DNA of 64,000 nt from Kiloniella sp. EL199 (GTDB lineage: Bacteria; Pseudomonadota; Alphaproteobacteria; Kiloniellales; Kiloniellaceae), in the NCBI RefSeq assembly GCF_900313065.1, contig NZ_OMPU01000013.1:62001-126000 (forward strand), written 5' to 3'. The notes below the pieces were generated by a model, which saw nothing but the letters and a program-made list of their open reading frames with translations, ran no database searches and was not told where the DNA came from. Shown here one piece after another: positions 46,190 to 55,476 of this stretch (its first letter is position 1; every line of letters starts with the position of its first letter). The translations under genes and the position numbers were made by a program.

Positions 46190-47115
46190 GACTGTGCCTT
46201 CTTTGGATCGAGGATATCACGCAGCCCATCACCAAGCAGGTTAAAGCCAAGAGAAACAATAAAAATAGCCAGCCCCGGCATGGTCGCAATCCACCAGTGA
46301 TCATGAATAAACTGACGCCCGGATGAAATCATTGCCCCCCATTCCGGACTCGGTGGTTGCGCCCCGAGACCAAGAAAGCCAAGACCCGCAGCCGTCAAAA
46401 TAATACCCGCCATATCCAACGTCACGCGTACGATAAGCGAAGACATACACATGGGCCATATGTGCCCCAGAATGATCCGCAGTCGGCCAGCCCCTTGAAG
46501 CTGAATGGCCGCTATATAGTCACTGTTGCGAATTGTCAGTGTTTCTGCCCGGGCAATACGGGCATAGGGTGGCCAGGCGGTTAATGAAATCGCCAGAATG
46601 GCATTTTCAATGCCTGCGCCTAAAGCTGATACAAAAGCAAGGGCCAAAACAAGCCTCGGAAACGCCAGAAAAATATCTGTAATGCGCATCAGAACCGTAT
46701 CAACCCAGCCACCGAGATAGCCAGAAACTGTCCCGACCAGAAGCCCGAAAACAGGAGCGGTAAAAGCGACCAGCGCCACGATAAACAGCGTAATCCGTGA
46801 TCCGTATATAATTCGGCTCCAGATATCTCGTCCTGAATCATCCGTCCCCAGGATATGGCCGTCTGTGAACGGGGGAAGCAATGTTGCTTTCAAATCCTGA
46901 AGCGAAGGATCATGTGTCGCAAGCAGAGGAGCAAAAATAGCCACCAGAACCAGCAAAACAATGATCATGAACCCAAGAAAAGCAAGACGGTTGGCAACAA
47001 GAGACTGCCACCCTGCATAAAGCTGTACCATTTGGGCATGGAAACGTGATTCAGGAGACTCACTGGTAAGCCAGCCTTTTATCCCCTGATCATCAGATAG
47101 TGTATCAATGCTCAT
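46186..47115 (-). CDS. Dipeptide/oligopeptide ABC transporter permease, DppC-type
   Basis: This 309-residue inner-membrane permease has an N-terminal OppC_N helix near residues 40-60 and the conserved cytoplasmic loop GTDDSGRDIWSRIIYGSR. The EAA-like motif region is QLQGAGRLRIILGHIWP. About six membrane helices are expected. It follows the partner permease by 2 bases. Confidence 0.94.
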   Translation of the reverse strand: MSIDTLSDDQGIKGWLTSESPESRFHAQMVQLYAGWQSLVANRLAFLGFMIIVLLVLVAIFAPLLATHDPSLQDLKATLLPPFTDGHILGTDDSGRDIWSRIIYGSRITLFIVALVAFTAPVFGLLVGTVSGYLGGWVDTVLMRITDIFLAFPRLVLALAFVSALGAGIENAILAISLTAWPPYARIARAETLTIRNSDYIAAIQLQGAGRLRIILGHIWPMCMSSLIVRVTLDMAGIILTAAGLGFLGLGAQPPSPEWGAMISSGRQFIHDHWWIATMPGLAIFIVSLGFNLLGDGLRDILDPKKAQS

Positions 47116-47117
47116 AC

Positions 47118-48185
47118 CTAACGCGCCCTCGGATCAACAACTTTGTACAAGAAATCTGACAAAAGATTAAGACCCACGAAAATCAACCCAACAACAACGG
47201 TCCCTCCGATCACCGCATTCATATCTGCTGACAATAGAGCCGTTGTGAGATAGGAACCAAGTCCCGGCCAGGCAAAAATAATCTCTGTTAAAACAGATCC
47301 TTCAAGAAGGTTTGCATAGGAAAGCGCAATTACAGTTATCAGAGGGATCATCACATTACCCAAAGCATGTCGCCAGATAACCGCACGCTCCGAAAGGCCT
47401 TTAACCCGGGCTGTCGTAATATATTCCTGTGAAAGCTGTTCAAGCATAAAGGATCTGGTCATTCGACTGATATAAGCCAGTGAGTAATAACCCAGAATAG
47501 AAGCTGGCAAGATAATGTGCGAGAAGGCATTCCAGAAAATATCAAGATCCCCCTCAATGAGGCTATCAACCAAAATCAATCCAGTCACGACGGGAATGAC
47601 ATCTTCATAATAAACATCAAGGCGTCCCGGTCCGCCAACCCAATCCAGCAAACCGTAGAAAATGATCAACCCGACAAGACCAATCCAGAAAATGGGCATG
47701 GAATAGCCAAAAAGGCCGACAAAACGTACAACCTGATCCTGCCACTTTCCTTCGTTTACAGCCGCCATAACGCCCATGGGGACGCCAAAGAGCACACCAA
47801 AGATAGTGCCGACTGTTGCCAATTCCAAGGTCGCCGGAAAGACACGCAGAATATCTTCGGACACAGGTCGCGCGGTAAGATTGGAAATACCAAAATCACC
47901 TTGGGCAATCTGTTTTAGGAAAATGCCGAACTGAACCATAAGCGGCTTGTCCAGCCCCAAAGATTTGTATGCCGCATCATAAATATCTTGCGATGCTCGC
48001 TCGCCAACAATTGCCAGGACAGGATCGACAGGCATGACACGGCCGATAATAAAAGTAACAAACAAAAGGCCAACTAAGGTGAGCAGCACAGTTAAAAGTA
48101 CTGTGACCAAACTCTTGAGACGTTTTAGAAACGGCACGGAAGATCCGCGCCGCTTCGACGTCGCTGTATCAACAGCATTACTCAT
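47118..48185 (-). CDS. Dipeptide/oligopeptide ABC transporter permease, DppB-type
   Basis: This 355-residue permease has a polar N-terminal tail and TM1 near residues 30-55. Other features are VDPVLAIVGERASQDIYDAAYKSLGLDKP in the periplasmic loop (read in parts), GVPMGVMAAVNEG, and the EAA motif region TTARVKGLSERAVIWRHALGNVMIP. It is 6 bases downstream of the binding-protein gene. About six membrane helices are expected. Confidence 0.94.
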   Translation of the reverse strand: MSNAVDTATSKRRGSSVPFLKRLKSLVTVLLTVLLTLVGLLFVTFIIGRVMPVDPVLAIVGERASQDIYDAAYKSLGLDKPLMVQFGIFLKQIAQGDFGISNLTARPVSEDILRVFPATLELATVGTIFGVLFGVPMGVMAAVNEGKWQDQVVRFVGLFGYSMPIFWIGLVGLIIFYGLLDWVGGPGRLDVYYEDVIPVVTGLILVDSLIEGDLDIFWNAFSHIILPASILGYYSLAYISRMTRSFMLEQLSQEYITTARVKGLSERAVIWRHALGNVMIPLITVIALSYANLLEGSVLTEIIFAWPGLGSYLTTALLSADMNAVIGGTVVVGLIFVGLNLLSDFLYKVVDPRAR

Positions 48186-48191
48186 GAGATA

Positions 48192-49793
48192 CTACTTTGT
48201 AACAGTCCAGTAATAAACTCCTGTCACAGCTGATCCTGTGTAGAAGCCCTGAACATTAGCCTGACGTGCCGTTTGATCGTTCTTTTGGAACATCTCTACG
48301 AACGGAGAGTTCATCTGATGCTCTTTTTGCATATCAACGTACATTTGAGCACGTTTTTCTTTATCCGTTTCTTGAGAAGCCGCTTTTGTAATTGCACTCA
48401 ACTCAGGAATGTCCCAAGACGCACGCCATGCTAACTTACCAGCGTGCGTGCCATTGTTATCGGGATTTGATGCAAAGGTATCTGCATTTGTATGTGGATC
48501 AGGATAATCCGGTCCCCAAGTACCTACATAGATTTGAAAATCACGTGCACGATATTGCCCCAAAATTTGCTTACCGGTTCCCTGAGTCAGGCTGACATTT
48601 ATACCTGCCTGTTTAAAAGTGTTCTGCAGTGATTGTGCAATTTGAATACGCTCTTGAACATTTCGCACAATGATTTCAACATCAAAGCCATCGGCGTGGC
48701 CTGCCTCAGCTAAAAGCTTTTTCGCCTTCTCAACATTCAAGCTAAATGGCTTGTCTTTCAACTCACCCATATAAGTTAATGGTAGGAACGCCTGATGAAC
48801 AACCCATTGCCCTTTCAGAAATGAATTAACCATCCCATCATAATCAACAAGATAACGTAGAGCCAAACGCACCTTAGGCTTGGAAAGAATAGGATCTTTC
48901 TGGCTCATAGCAAAATACATGATACGGCCACGTAAATCATTATCTACAGCAAGATCAGAATTACTAGAAATACCATCTATATCAGTCGGTGTCAGGTTTC
49001 GAGCAACATCAATATCGCCTTTTTCAAGAAGAAGGCGTTGAGTAGCTGGCTCCCCAATATGGCGAACGATAACACTCTTCATCCCAGGCTTTGCACGCCA
49101 ATAATCAGCGTTCACTTTCAAACGATAGGATTCATTTGGCTTCCATTTAACCAATGAGAAGGGACCAGATCCTGCAGAATTTGTCTGTAGCCACTTATTG
49201 CCCCAATCACCATCAACTTCATGGGACTGGACCAATTTCGAATCAACGATAGATGAAACAGCCGCCGCAAAACAGTTCAGTACGAAAGACGGTGCATACT
49301 TTTCATCCGTTGTCACAACCAGTGTATAGTCATCGATCGCTTTGATTGCTGTTTCAACATTCTCAGCTTTAAATCCAAATTGAGTCAAAATAAAAGATGG
49401 CGTCTTCTGCAACATAACTACGCGGCGTAGGGAATATTCCGCATCGTGTGCTGTAATATCGTTCCCTGAATGGAACTTGCGTCCCTTGGCAATCTTAAAT
49501 GTAAAGGTTTTGCCATCATCACTGACCGTCCAGCTCTCAGCCAACCCGGGTTGATAGCCTTTTGACAGATCCTTCGGGTCAAAACTTACAAGCTTATCAT
49601 AAACGTTATTAACATAATCCGTGCCTGAAAACTCAAACAAATCGTGTGGATCAAGAGATGTCATATCGTCAATTCTATCTGCAACGACAAGGACATTATC
49701 TGGTGTTCCGGCATAAGTAGCAGTCGCCGATAATGCAGAAACAGAAACAGCCGTGGCAAAGGCCAGACCTTTCAGTAAATTCTTTATCTTCAC
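48192..49793 (-). CDS. Peptide ABC transporter substrate-binding protein, family 5
   Basis: This 533-residue periplasmic binding protein has a signal peptide, KNLLKGLAFATAVSVSALSA, and a family-5 fold. Visible are DRIDDMTSLDPHDLFEFSG, LAESWTVSDDGKTFTFKIAKG, FHSGNDITAHDAEYSLRRV and LQTNSAGSGPFSLVKWKPNE. It is the first gene of the operon and determines specificity, presumably for di- or oligopeptides; other solutes (opines, nickel chelates) are possible in this family. Confidence 0.93.
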   Translation of the reverse strand: MKIKNLLKGLAFATAVSVSALSATATYAGTPDNVLVVADRIDDMTSLDPHDLFEFSGTDYVNNVYDKLVSFDPKDLSKGYQPGLAESWTVSDDGKTFTFKIAKGRKFHSGNDITAHDAEYSLRRVVMLQKTPSFILTQFGFKAENVETAIKAIDDYTLVVTTDEKYAPSFVLNCFAAAVSSIVDSKLVQSHEVDGDWGNKWLQTNSAGSGPFSLVKWKPNESYRLKVNADYWRAKPGMKSVIVRHIGEPATQRLLLEKGDIDVARNLTPTDIDGISSNSDLAVDNDLRGRIMYFAMSQKDPILSKPKVRLALRYLVDYDGMVNSFLKGQWVVHQAFLPLTYMGELKDKPFSLNVEKAKKLLAEAGHADGFDVEIIVRNVQERIQIAQSLQNTFKQAGINVSLTQGTGKQILGQYRARDFQIYVGTWGPDYPDPHTNADTFASNPDNNGTHAGKLAWRASWDIPELSAITKAASQETDKEKRAQMYVDMQKEHQMNSPFVEMFQKNDQTARQANVQGFYTGSAVTGVYYWTVTK

Positions 49794-50354
49794 TTTGGAC
49801 TCCCTGTATTAGATGCGCCGCTTTTTGGAAAACCTGATTTGTGATTCTCAGTTCATTTTTATGCGTCGCTGCCAATAGCGTTGCCCTAATCGAAACTTTT
49901 GTCAACGCTACGAAAATAAATTAACCAGATGAAAACTATAGAAAATCGCTTAAAATCAACATTTATAGCTCAACTAAAAATTGAGAAACAAAATTAATAT
50001 TTTCTTTAAATACGACCTATACTGTTCAATATGCACCCGCAAATTATTGCTAAATATTCACGAGAATCAGAAAGTTTAGAATCTTTTCAAAATTACGCGC
50101 ATGAAGTGTTTTGCGAGAAATTGTTTGCAATGAAACTTTAATGCTTATATCTGAAAAATTGGTTGAACCAAATAATTGCTATTATTTTTTTGCTTCACCT
50201 GAAAATTGTATACAATCATATCTAGACAGTTGATCATACTTACGATCTAGTGTGAAAAAATATGATCAAAACTCATCACAAGATCCACGCCTTCTACAAG
50301 CCCAAATTAAATAATAAATTATGGGGCAAAGCCCTGAACAGGAACATTTCAGAA
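49794..50354. other. 561-base divergent intergenic region
   Basis: This AT-rich gap lies between the peptide transporter operon (minus) and the phosphatase gene (plus). I see no gene in it. It contains the 12-bp palindrome ATTGTATACAAT at 50205-50216 and A/T-rich promoter-like tracts. A short plus-strand reading frame from 50262 joins the phosphatase frame and is treated as leader. Confidence 0.5.
50205..50216. promoter_or_regulatory. ATTGTATACAAT palindrome, possible GntR-type operator
   Basis: A perfect 12-bp palindrome is located about 410 bases upstream of the peptide-binding gene and about 140 bases upstream of the phosphatase. TTGTATACAA-like sites are often used by FCD-type GntR regulators in Alphaproteobacteria. 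No such regulator is in the window. Confidence 0.4.
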
Positions 50355-50837
50355 ATGGAAAAGTACAAGGTTCTCTTTGTCTGTACCGGTAACATTTGTC
50401 GCTCTCCTGCTGCCGATCGCATCTTGCGGCACAAGCTTCGGGAAGCCGGGCTGGATGTTTATATAACAACAGATTCCGTTGGTACACACAGCTACCATAT
50501 TGGCGAGCCACCAACTGCAACGGGACTGAAGCTCGCAGCAAAAAGAGGTTATGACTATTCTGATCTCAGAGCGCGCCAACTTTCACCAACAGACTTTGAA
50601 ACCTTCGACATGATTCTCGCAATGGATCTTGGCCATCGCAACATTATTGAGGGAAAATGCCCCTTGGAGCACCAGAACAAAATAAGGATGTTTCTGGATT
50701 ACAGCCCTCTTGAGAATAAAGAGGTTCAAGATCCTTATTATGGCGGGCCACAGGATTACGAAGACATGCTTGATGTTATCGAGACAGGTGTTTCCCACCT
50801 TATAGATCACTTGAAAACGCAAATCAAAAACCATTAA
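50355..50837 (+). CDS. Low-molecular-weight protein tyrosine phosphatase
   Basis: This 160-residue phosphatase has the P-loop CTGNICRSP (Cys10, Arg16) directly at the N-terminus and the general acid loop DPYYGG near residue 126. It removes phosphate from phosphotyrosine or, in some bacteria, from arginine. The start at 50355 is preferred because the P-loop must be near the N-terminus; the frame is open back to an ATG at 50262. It is followed by an EamA gene after 29 bases. Confidence 0.93.
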   Translation: MEKYKVLFVCTGNICRSPAADRILRHKLREAGLDVYITTDSVGTHSYHIGEPPTATGLKLAAKRGYDYSDLRARQLSPTDFETFDMILAMDLGHRNIIEGKCPLEHQNKIRMFLDYSPLENKEVQDPYYGGPQDYEDMLDVIETGVSHLIDHLKTQIKNH

Positions 50838-50866
50838 AACAGGCACAAGTTGAGTACACTGGCAAA

Positions 50867-51826
50867 ATGAGCGCATCAGCAGGAACATCACAAAATACGC
50901 ACGAAGATCGCATTATCCTTGGAATAGTTCTGGCGATTCTGATGGTCTTTTGCACATCTGTTATGGATGGGATCGCCAAATGGCTAACAGCATCCTATAG
51001 CATCATCAGTATCATACTGGTCCGAAATCTGTTTAGCCTGCCCCTTGCCATTACCCTCATCGCCAAAACAGGCGGACTTTCCGCTCTTAAATCAGATCGT
51101 CCGCTCCTTTTATTGGCACGATCATCTTTGATCATTCTTGCTGCCGGATCATTTTATGCAGCCCTCCCCTTCATGCCCTTGGCAGAGGCCTTTGCCATCG
51201 CCTTTGTTGCCCCCCTGTTCACAACAGTGCTTTCGGTGATTTTCCTAAAAGAAAGAGTTGGTTTTCACCGCTGGGCCGTTGTTTTCACCGGATTTGGCGG
51301 TGTTCTCGTGATTTTGCAACCCGGAACAGATACTTTTCAGCCCGCGGCAATATTACCTGTTATTGCTGCTTTTGTGTACGCCTTGCTAATGATCATGACC
51401 CGACAGCTCCGCCATCATTGCAGTTCCTCGGGCATGACATTCTGGGGAACTGTTACAACCGTTTGCCTGGCAGCAACATCGCTTGCGCTACCTTGGGATG
51501 CTTTTACCTGGACCCTGCCCAGTAATACAGACCTGCTTATGCTTATGGGTATGGCAGCCGTGGCAACAACAGCACACTTTTTAACCGGGCAAGCCTATCG
51601 CTATGCCCCGGCAGCTGTAATCGCACCTTTTGATTATACCATGTTGATATGGGGATTAATTTTCGGCTGGGTATTTTGGGACGAAATCCCCGAAGTACAT
51701 GTCCTTCTTGGCGCAAGTATTATAATCGCCAGCGGCCTCTACATCATATATCGAGAGTCTCGGTCCAGGAATAAAACGGTTCTGGATAGTCAGCCTCCAG
51801 AAAATAGCACGCCCCCGACGGTGTAA
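50867..51826 (+). CDS. EamA/DMT-family transporter
   Basis: This 319-residue transporter with ten hydrophobic helices in two EamA repeats shows IILVRNLFSLPLAITLIAKTGG and MPLAEAFAIAFVAPLFTTVLSVIFLKE (split here for length) in the first repeat. The second repeat shows FLTGQAYRYAPAAVIAPFDY. It is next to the phosphatase gene. The 3' end overlaps the convergent thpR gene by 83 bases. The solute is unknown. Confidence 0.9.
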   Translation: MSASAGTSQNTHEDRIILGIVLAILMVFCTSVMDGIAKWLTASYSIISIILVRNLFSLPLAITLIAKTGGLSALKSDRPLLLLARSSLIILAAGSFYAALPFMPLAEAFAIAFVAPLFTTVLSVIFLKERVGFHRWAVVFTGFGGVLVILQPGTDTFQPAAILPVIAAFVYALLMIMTRQLRHHCSSSGMTFWGTVTTVCLAATSLALPWDAFTWTLPSNTDLLMLMGMAAVATTAHFLTGQAYRYAPAAVIAPFDYTMLIWGLIFGWVFWDEIPEVHVLLGASIIIASGLYIIYRESRSRNKTVLDSQPPENSTPPTV

Positions 51827-52307
51827 GCTTGCTGGAATAGAGGCCAAAACTTTCGACCGTAAATTCGGGGTGCGAAAAAAGATTATTATCCCGCAGATAA
51901 GCCCCAAAAGCAGGGCCAGGATTGCTTTTAAAACGGCAAAGCGTCACGTGTGGGGTAAATTTTTCTCGCTCAAGCTTAATGCCAATAGATTGTGCTGCGT
52001 ACTCTACTTTGCGGCGGAGATCAGAGATTTCAGGTGTTTTCTCAACCCCTGCCCATAGCATTCTCGGGCCGTTTTCTTTGCCAAAAAAACCAACTCCGCT
52101 TAACCGGACAGCAAAAGGATTAAAGTGCAATCGACTAAAAGCATCATCCAGATCTCGGGCTTGCGCCCCATCCAAGTCGCCAAAAAAACGTAGTGTAATA
52201 TGAAAATTCTCAGGGGCAACCCAACGCTGTCCGGGTAATCCATGGCAAAGTCCCAAAAGCCGTAATCTTGCTTCTTCGGGAAGAGCAATGGCACTAAACA
52301 GCCGCAT
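51744..52307 (-). CDS. thpR: RNA 2',3'-cyclic phosphodiesterase
   Basis: This 187-residue 2H phosphoesterase has two HxT motifs: HITL at His36-Thr38 and HVTL at His120-Thr122. It opens 2',3'-cyclic phosphates of RNA ends; in E. coli it was first found as a 2'-5' RNA ligase. Length is normal. Its 3' end overlaps the convergent EamA gene by 83 bases. It is monocistronic. Confidence 0.93.
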   Translation of the reverse strand: MRLFSAIALPEEARLRLLGLCHGLPGQRWVAPENFHITLRFFGDLDGAQARDLDDAFSRLHFNPFAVRLSGVGFFGKENGPRMLWAGVEKTPEISDLRRKVEYAAQSIGIKLEREKFTPHVTLCRFKSNPGPAFGAYLRDNNLFSHPEFTVESFGLYSSKLTPSGACYFLEADYPEPFYSWTETLDI

Positions 52308-52461
52308 GGTTACCTCCTGTAAACAAATACTAAAACCAAATGCTCAATCAAAATAACTTGTTGTAAAACCCCGGAGAACAAAAAACTTCTCAAGCACATG
52401 ATTTATTTTACAAATTTATATTTCAAAATTTAGAACCTGCAACGCCCTGTAAACTAAGGCC

Positions 52462-52525
52462 CCAGTAATTTAAGGATCCAGTAATTTAAGGATCCAGTAA
52501 TTTAAGGATCCAGTAATTTAAGGAC
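52462..52525. repeat. Four-copy 16-bp tandem repeat at the 3' end of the aldo-keto reductase gene
   Basis: The unit CCAGTAATTTAAGGAT occurs at 52462, 52478, 52494 and 52510, with the last copy ending in C instead of T. A partial copy precedes it. The final unit overlaps the reductase stop codon. The identity between copies indicates recent slippage. Confidence 0.92.
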
Positions 52526-53558
52526 AGGGAATTGTGTATTTACGTCCCAGTTCTTCAATCTCTTTTAAAACCTCTTCTGAAAGATCAAGTTCAGCTGATT
52601 CAATATTTACCTTCAATTGTGCCATCTTTGTGGCCCCGATAATTGGTGCCGTCACAAAGGGCCGTGAACGCACAAAAGCCAATGCCATCTGTGCGGGATC
52701 AAGACGGTACCTTTCAGCAAGATCGACATAATCCGCAATAGCCGCTTGTCCTCTTTCCCCCATATAGCGTGTGTTATCCGGGAAAAGTGTCATCCGGGCG
52801 CCTTCCGGTCGTGCTCCGCCAAGATATTTACCCGTCAAACTACCTGCCCCCAAAGGTGCATAAGGAAGCAAACCGATATCTTCTCGCATGGAAATTTCGG
52901 CAAGGCCAACTTCGAAGCTTCTATTTAAAAAGCTATAGGGATTTTGAATAGAGACCATACGTGGCCCTCGCCCTTCTTCGGCGAGTTTCAGAAACTGCAT
53001 CACCCCCCATGGGTTTTCATTGGAAAGGCCAACATGCCGAATCTTGCCAGCTTTGACCAATTCGCCGAGAACACTCAGTGTTTCTTCCGGTGGGGTAATC
53101 TGCTCCTGATCCTGGTATTCAAAACCAAGTTGACCAAAAATGTTGGTATTCCGATCTGGCCAGTGCAATTGGTAGAGATCAATATAATCTGTCTGAAGAC
53201 GTCTCAGGGAATTATCAAGTGCCTCGACAATATGCTTTCGGTTAAAGCGGGAAACTTCACCACGAATATAGGTTTGCGCAGCACTGGGACCTGCGACTTT
53301 TGATGCAAGAACAATTTTGTCCCGGTTACCCCGTTCCTGAAACCAGTTCCCGATTATTTCTTCTGTGCGGCCATAGGTCTCGGCCTTTGGCGGTACTGCA
53401 TAGATTTCAGCTGTGTCGAAAAAATTAACACCTTTCTCCAGCGCATAATCCATCTGCTCAAAGGCTTCGGCTTGTGTATTCTGTTCTCCCCAGGTCATGG
53501 TCCCCAGGCAAATTTCACTGACCTTAATATCTGTGCGGCCAAGTTTAGTATATCTCAT
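52518..53558 (-). CDS. Aldo/keto reductase, Tas-like
   Basis: This 346-residue NADPH-dependent oxidoreductase has the AKR tetrad Asp and Tyr in FFDTAEIYAVPP, Lys in VLASKVAG and His in YQLHWPD. The length and the extra segment GPSAAQTYIRGEVSRFNRKHI match E. coli Tas, a reductase with an unclear physiological substrate. It is upstream of the repeats noted above and lies 17 bases before... the FIST gene precedes it on the same strand. Confidence 0.9.
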   Translation of the reverse strand: MRYTKLGRTDIKVSEICLGTMTWGEQNTQAEAFEQMDYALEKGVNFFDTAEIYAVPPKAETYGRTEEIIGNWFQERGNRDKIVLASKVAGPSAAQTYIRGEVSRFNRKHIVEALDNSLRRLQTDYIDLYQLHWPDRNTNIFGQLGFEYQDQEQITPPEETLSVLGELVKAGKIRHVGLSNENPWGVMQFLKLAEEGRGPRMVSIQNPYSFLNRSFEVGLAEISMREDIGLLPYAPLGAGSLTGKYLGGARPEGARMTLFPDNTRYMGERGQAAIADYVDLAERYRLDPAQMALAFVRSRPFVTAPIIGATKMAQLKVNIESAELDLSEEVLKEIEELGRKYTIPCP

Positions 53559-53574
53559 AACATCCTCAATAGCT

Positions 53575-54753
53575 TTAATAAAAAAGCGTCAAAACCCCGG
53601 TATAGCCATACAATCGATCATGGGATACTTCACCATTGGCATAAAATCCTACCATCGGCATATCCCCAAATTCCTGGCGAAGGATATTGAGCTCTTCAGA
53701 ATTTGGTCCAAATAATGCTTGCCCTCTTCCCAGACATGAATAGTACAACCCGGCTTTGGGAGCGCGCGGTAAACGCGCGCGCATGTCATCCAGCAAACGA
53801 TTGAGATCTTTTCGTGCTGCCTCATTATCTCGTCTACAAAAAAAGATCGGCTGTCCCACTGAAACTTCTTCGGTAATGTTCAGGGAACCATCACTGGTAT
53901 CAATACTCATCAGATTTCGTACCAGATAGTCATTACTATCACTGCCTTCAACCGAAAAGCCGACAAAAATATAGCCACCAATCTTGCTCAGATCCCGTGA
54001 CAAAAGCTCTCCAATGTCTTCTTTGAGAACATCCAGCGCGGAACGCCCATCGATTGTATAAATCTTCTGCTCATCCGCTGAAGTAATCACTCTCTTGGGA
54101 CCGATTGGCGTGCATCCCTGCGTTAAACCTGTGATCGCTGGGATAGAATCATTGAAGAAAACACCGGATAAAGGACAATCAGTTATATGGTTTGCGATTT
54201 GCGGTAACTCGCCACGTGAAGAGCTTAAACCACCCACAAGATACGTCTCTAATCCAGCTGAAAGAGACGAGATCTGCAAAGGAAGATCATAGTGACGTGG
54301 ATCACCATGAATCAATCCAAGATAAGGCGTATTTGTCTCCAGCCATTTTTCAACGCCTTCTCCGGTTACCGCAAGTTTGATGCCTTCATCCGTTTCCATT
54401 TGCCCTGATTCAAACACCTGGAACGAACCGGATGGAAACGAACTGATCATAACGCTTACGCCCGGTTCGTCATATAGTTCTACGGCAGAAAAACGACCGA
54501 GTTGATTTGCTGCATTTGCTCCAATCCCGATCCCGACTGTTCCTGTCCAGTTATCAAGGCCTGTTTTTGTCTTTAAAAAAGTCAAAATACTCGACAAGTC
54601 ATCCGCAAAGATATCCGTGACATAGATACAACCCAAATTCGCTTCAGGTGGCAGGTCACCCAAACCATTCAGAATCTCTGCACAGGCCTTTGACCAATCC
54701 GGCGAAGAAGAAAAAGCCGCCTTAAACCTCGGAGCCTCCTGCATCATATTCAT
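53575..54753 (-). CDS. FIST-domain sensor protein
   Basis: This 392-residue soluble protein carries FIST N and FIST C domains, proposed sensors of small ligands such as amino acids in signalling proteins. Visible are GCIYVTDIFADDLSSILTFL, TGTVGIGIGANAANQ, VGGLSSSRGELPQ, LTQGCTPIGPKRVITSADE, and FYSCLGRGQALFG-like YYSCLGRGQALFGPNSEEL at the C-terminus. No output domain is attached. It overlaps the esterase gene by 4 bases, indicating coupled translation, and precedes the reductase by 16 bases. Confidence 0.88.
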   Translation of the reverse strand: MNMMQEAPRFKAAFSSSPDWSKACAEILNGLGDLPPEANLGCIYVTDIFADDLSSILTFLKTKTGLDNWTGTVGIGIGANAANQLGRFSAVELYDEPGVSVMISSFPSGSFQVFESGQMETDEGIKLAVTGEGVEKWLETNTPYLGLIHGDPRHYDLPLQISSLSAGLETYLVGGLSSSRGELPQIANHITDCPLSGVFFNDSIPAITGLTQGCTPIGPKRVITSADEQKIYTIDGRSALDVLKEDIGELLSRDLSKIGGYIFVGFSVEGSDSNDYLVRNLMSIDTSDGSLNITEEVSVGQPIFFCRRDNEAARKDLNRLLDDMRARLPRAPKAGLYYSCLGRGQALFGPNSEELNILRQEFGDMPMVGFYANGEVSHDRLYGYTGVLTLFY

Positions 54754-55400
54754 TCTTTCCCTTCCTCAAGCAAAGGCTCAAGATAGGGTAAGATATTCTG
54801 AACAATTAAATCCACACCCTGCCGATTTGGATGGATACCATCTGCCTGATTCAATGAGGCATCAAGCGCCACCCCTTCCAGAAAGAAAGGGTAAAAAGCA
54901 ACGTTATATTCCTCTGCCAACTCCGGATAAATCTTATCAAACTCGGCCACATACTCAGTGCCCAGATTTCTGGGGGCTTGCATACCCGTCAAAAGGACTT
55001 TCGCGCCTGAATCTTTGAACCCGGCAACGATCTGACTAAGGTTTTCCCGCGTTTGCGATGGTTCCAGCCCCCTCAACCCGTCATTCGCACCGAGTTCAAC
55101 AATAACAATCTGAGCTTCATCTAACAGAGCCCAATCCAGACGAGATCGACCCGATGCCGAAGTATCACCTGAGTTCCCACCGTTAATAACCGTGATATTG
55201 TATCCGGATTCGCGCAACGCAACTTGTAACCGTTCAGGGAAGGTATCGCCTGCCTCCAGGCCATAACCGTGAGTCAGACTATCACCAAAAGCCAAAAGCT
55301 TAACTGGTGTTTCTGCATAGGATAAATTTGCGGTTAAAAGAGTAATAAAAAAATATGAGGTAAGACGGAATAAGCGTCTGCAAAGAAATTTAATCATCAT
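54750..55400 (-). CDS. tesA: TesA-type SGNH arylesterase/thioesterase
   Basis: This 216-residue periplasmic lysophospholipase/thioesterase has a signal peptide (LFRLTSYFFITLLTANLSYA) and SGNH blocks: GDSLTHGYGL with nucleophile Ser, NGGNSGDT, LGANDGLRG and DGIHPNRQG with catalytic Asp and His. It is divergent from the ybbA-ybbP ABC pair, a common arrangement with tesA. Its stop overlaps the FIST gene start by 4 bases. Confidence 0.92.
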   Translation of the reverse strand: MMIKFLCRRLFRLTSYFFITLLTANLSYAETPVKLLAFGDSLTHGYGLEAGDTFPERLQVALRESGYNITVINGGNSGDTSASGRSRLDWALLDEAQIVIVELGANDGLRGLEPSQTRENLSQIVAGFKDSGAKVLLTGMQAPRNLGTEYVAEFDKIYPELAEEYNVAFYPFFLEGVALDASLNQADGIHPNRQGVDLIVQNILPYLEPLLEEGKE

Positions 55401-55476
55401 CTATAGGATCAATCATTTCCAATAAAAGCAACAACCATTACATACTATACTTTGAAATATGTTCGATATCTTAAAG

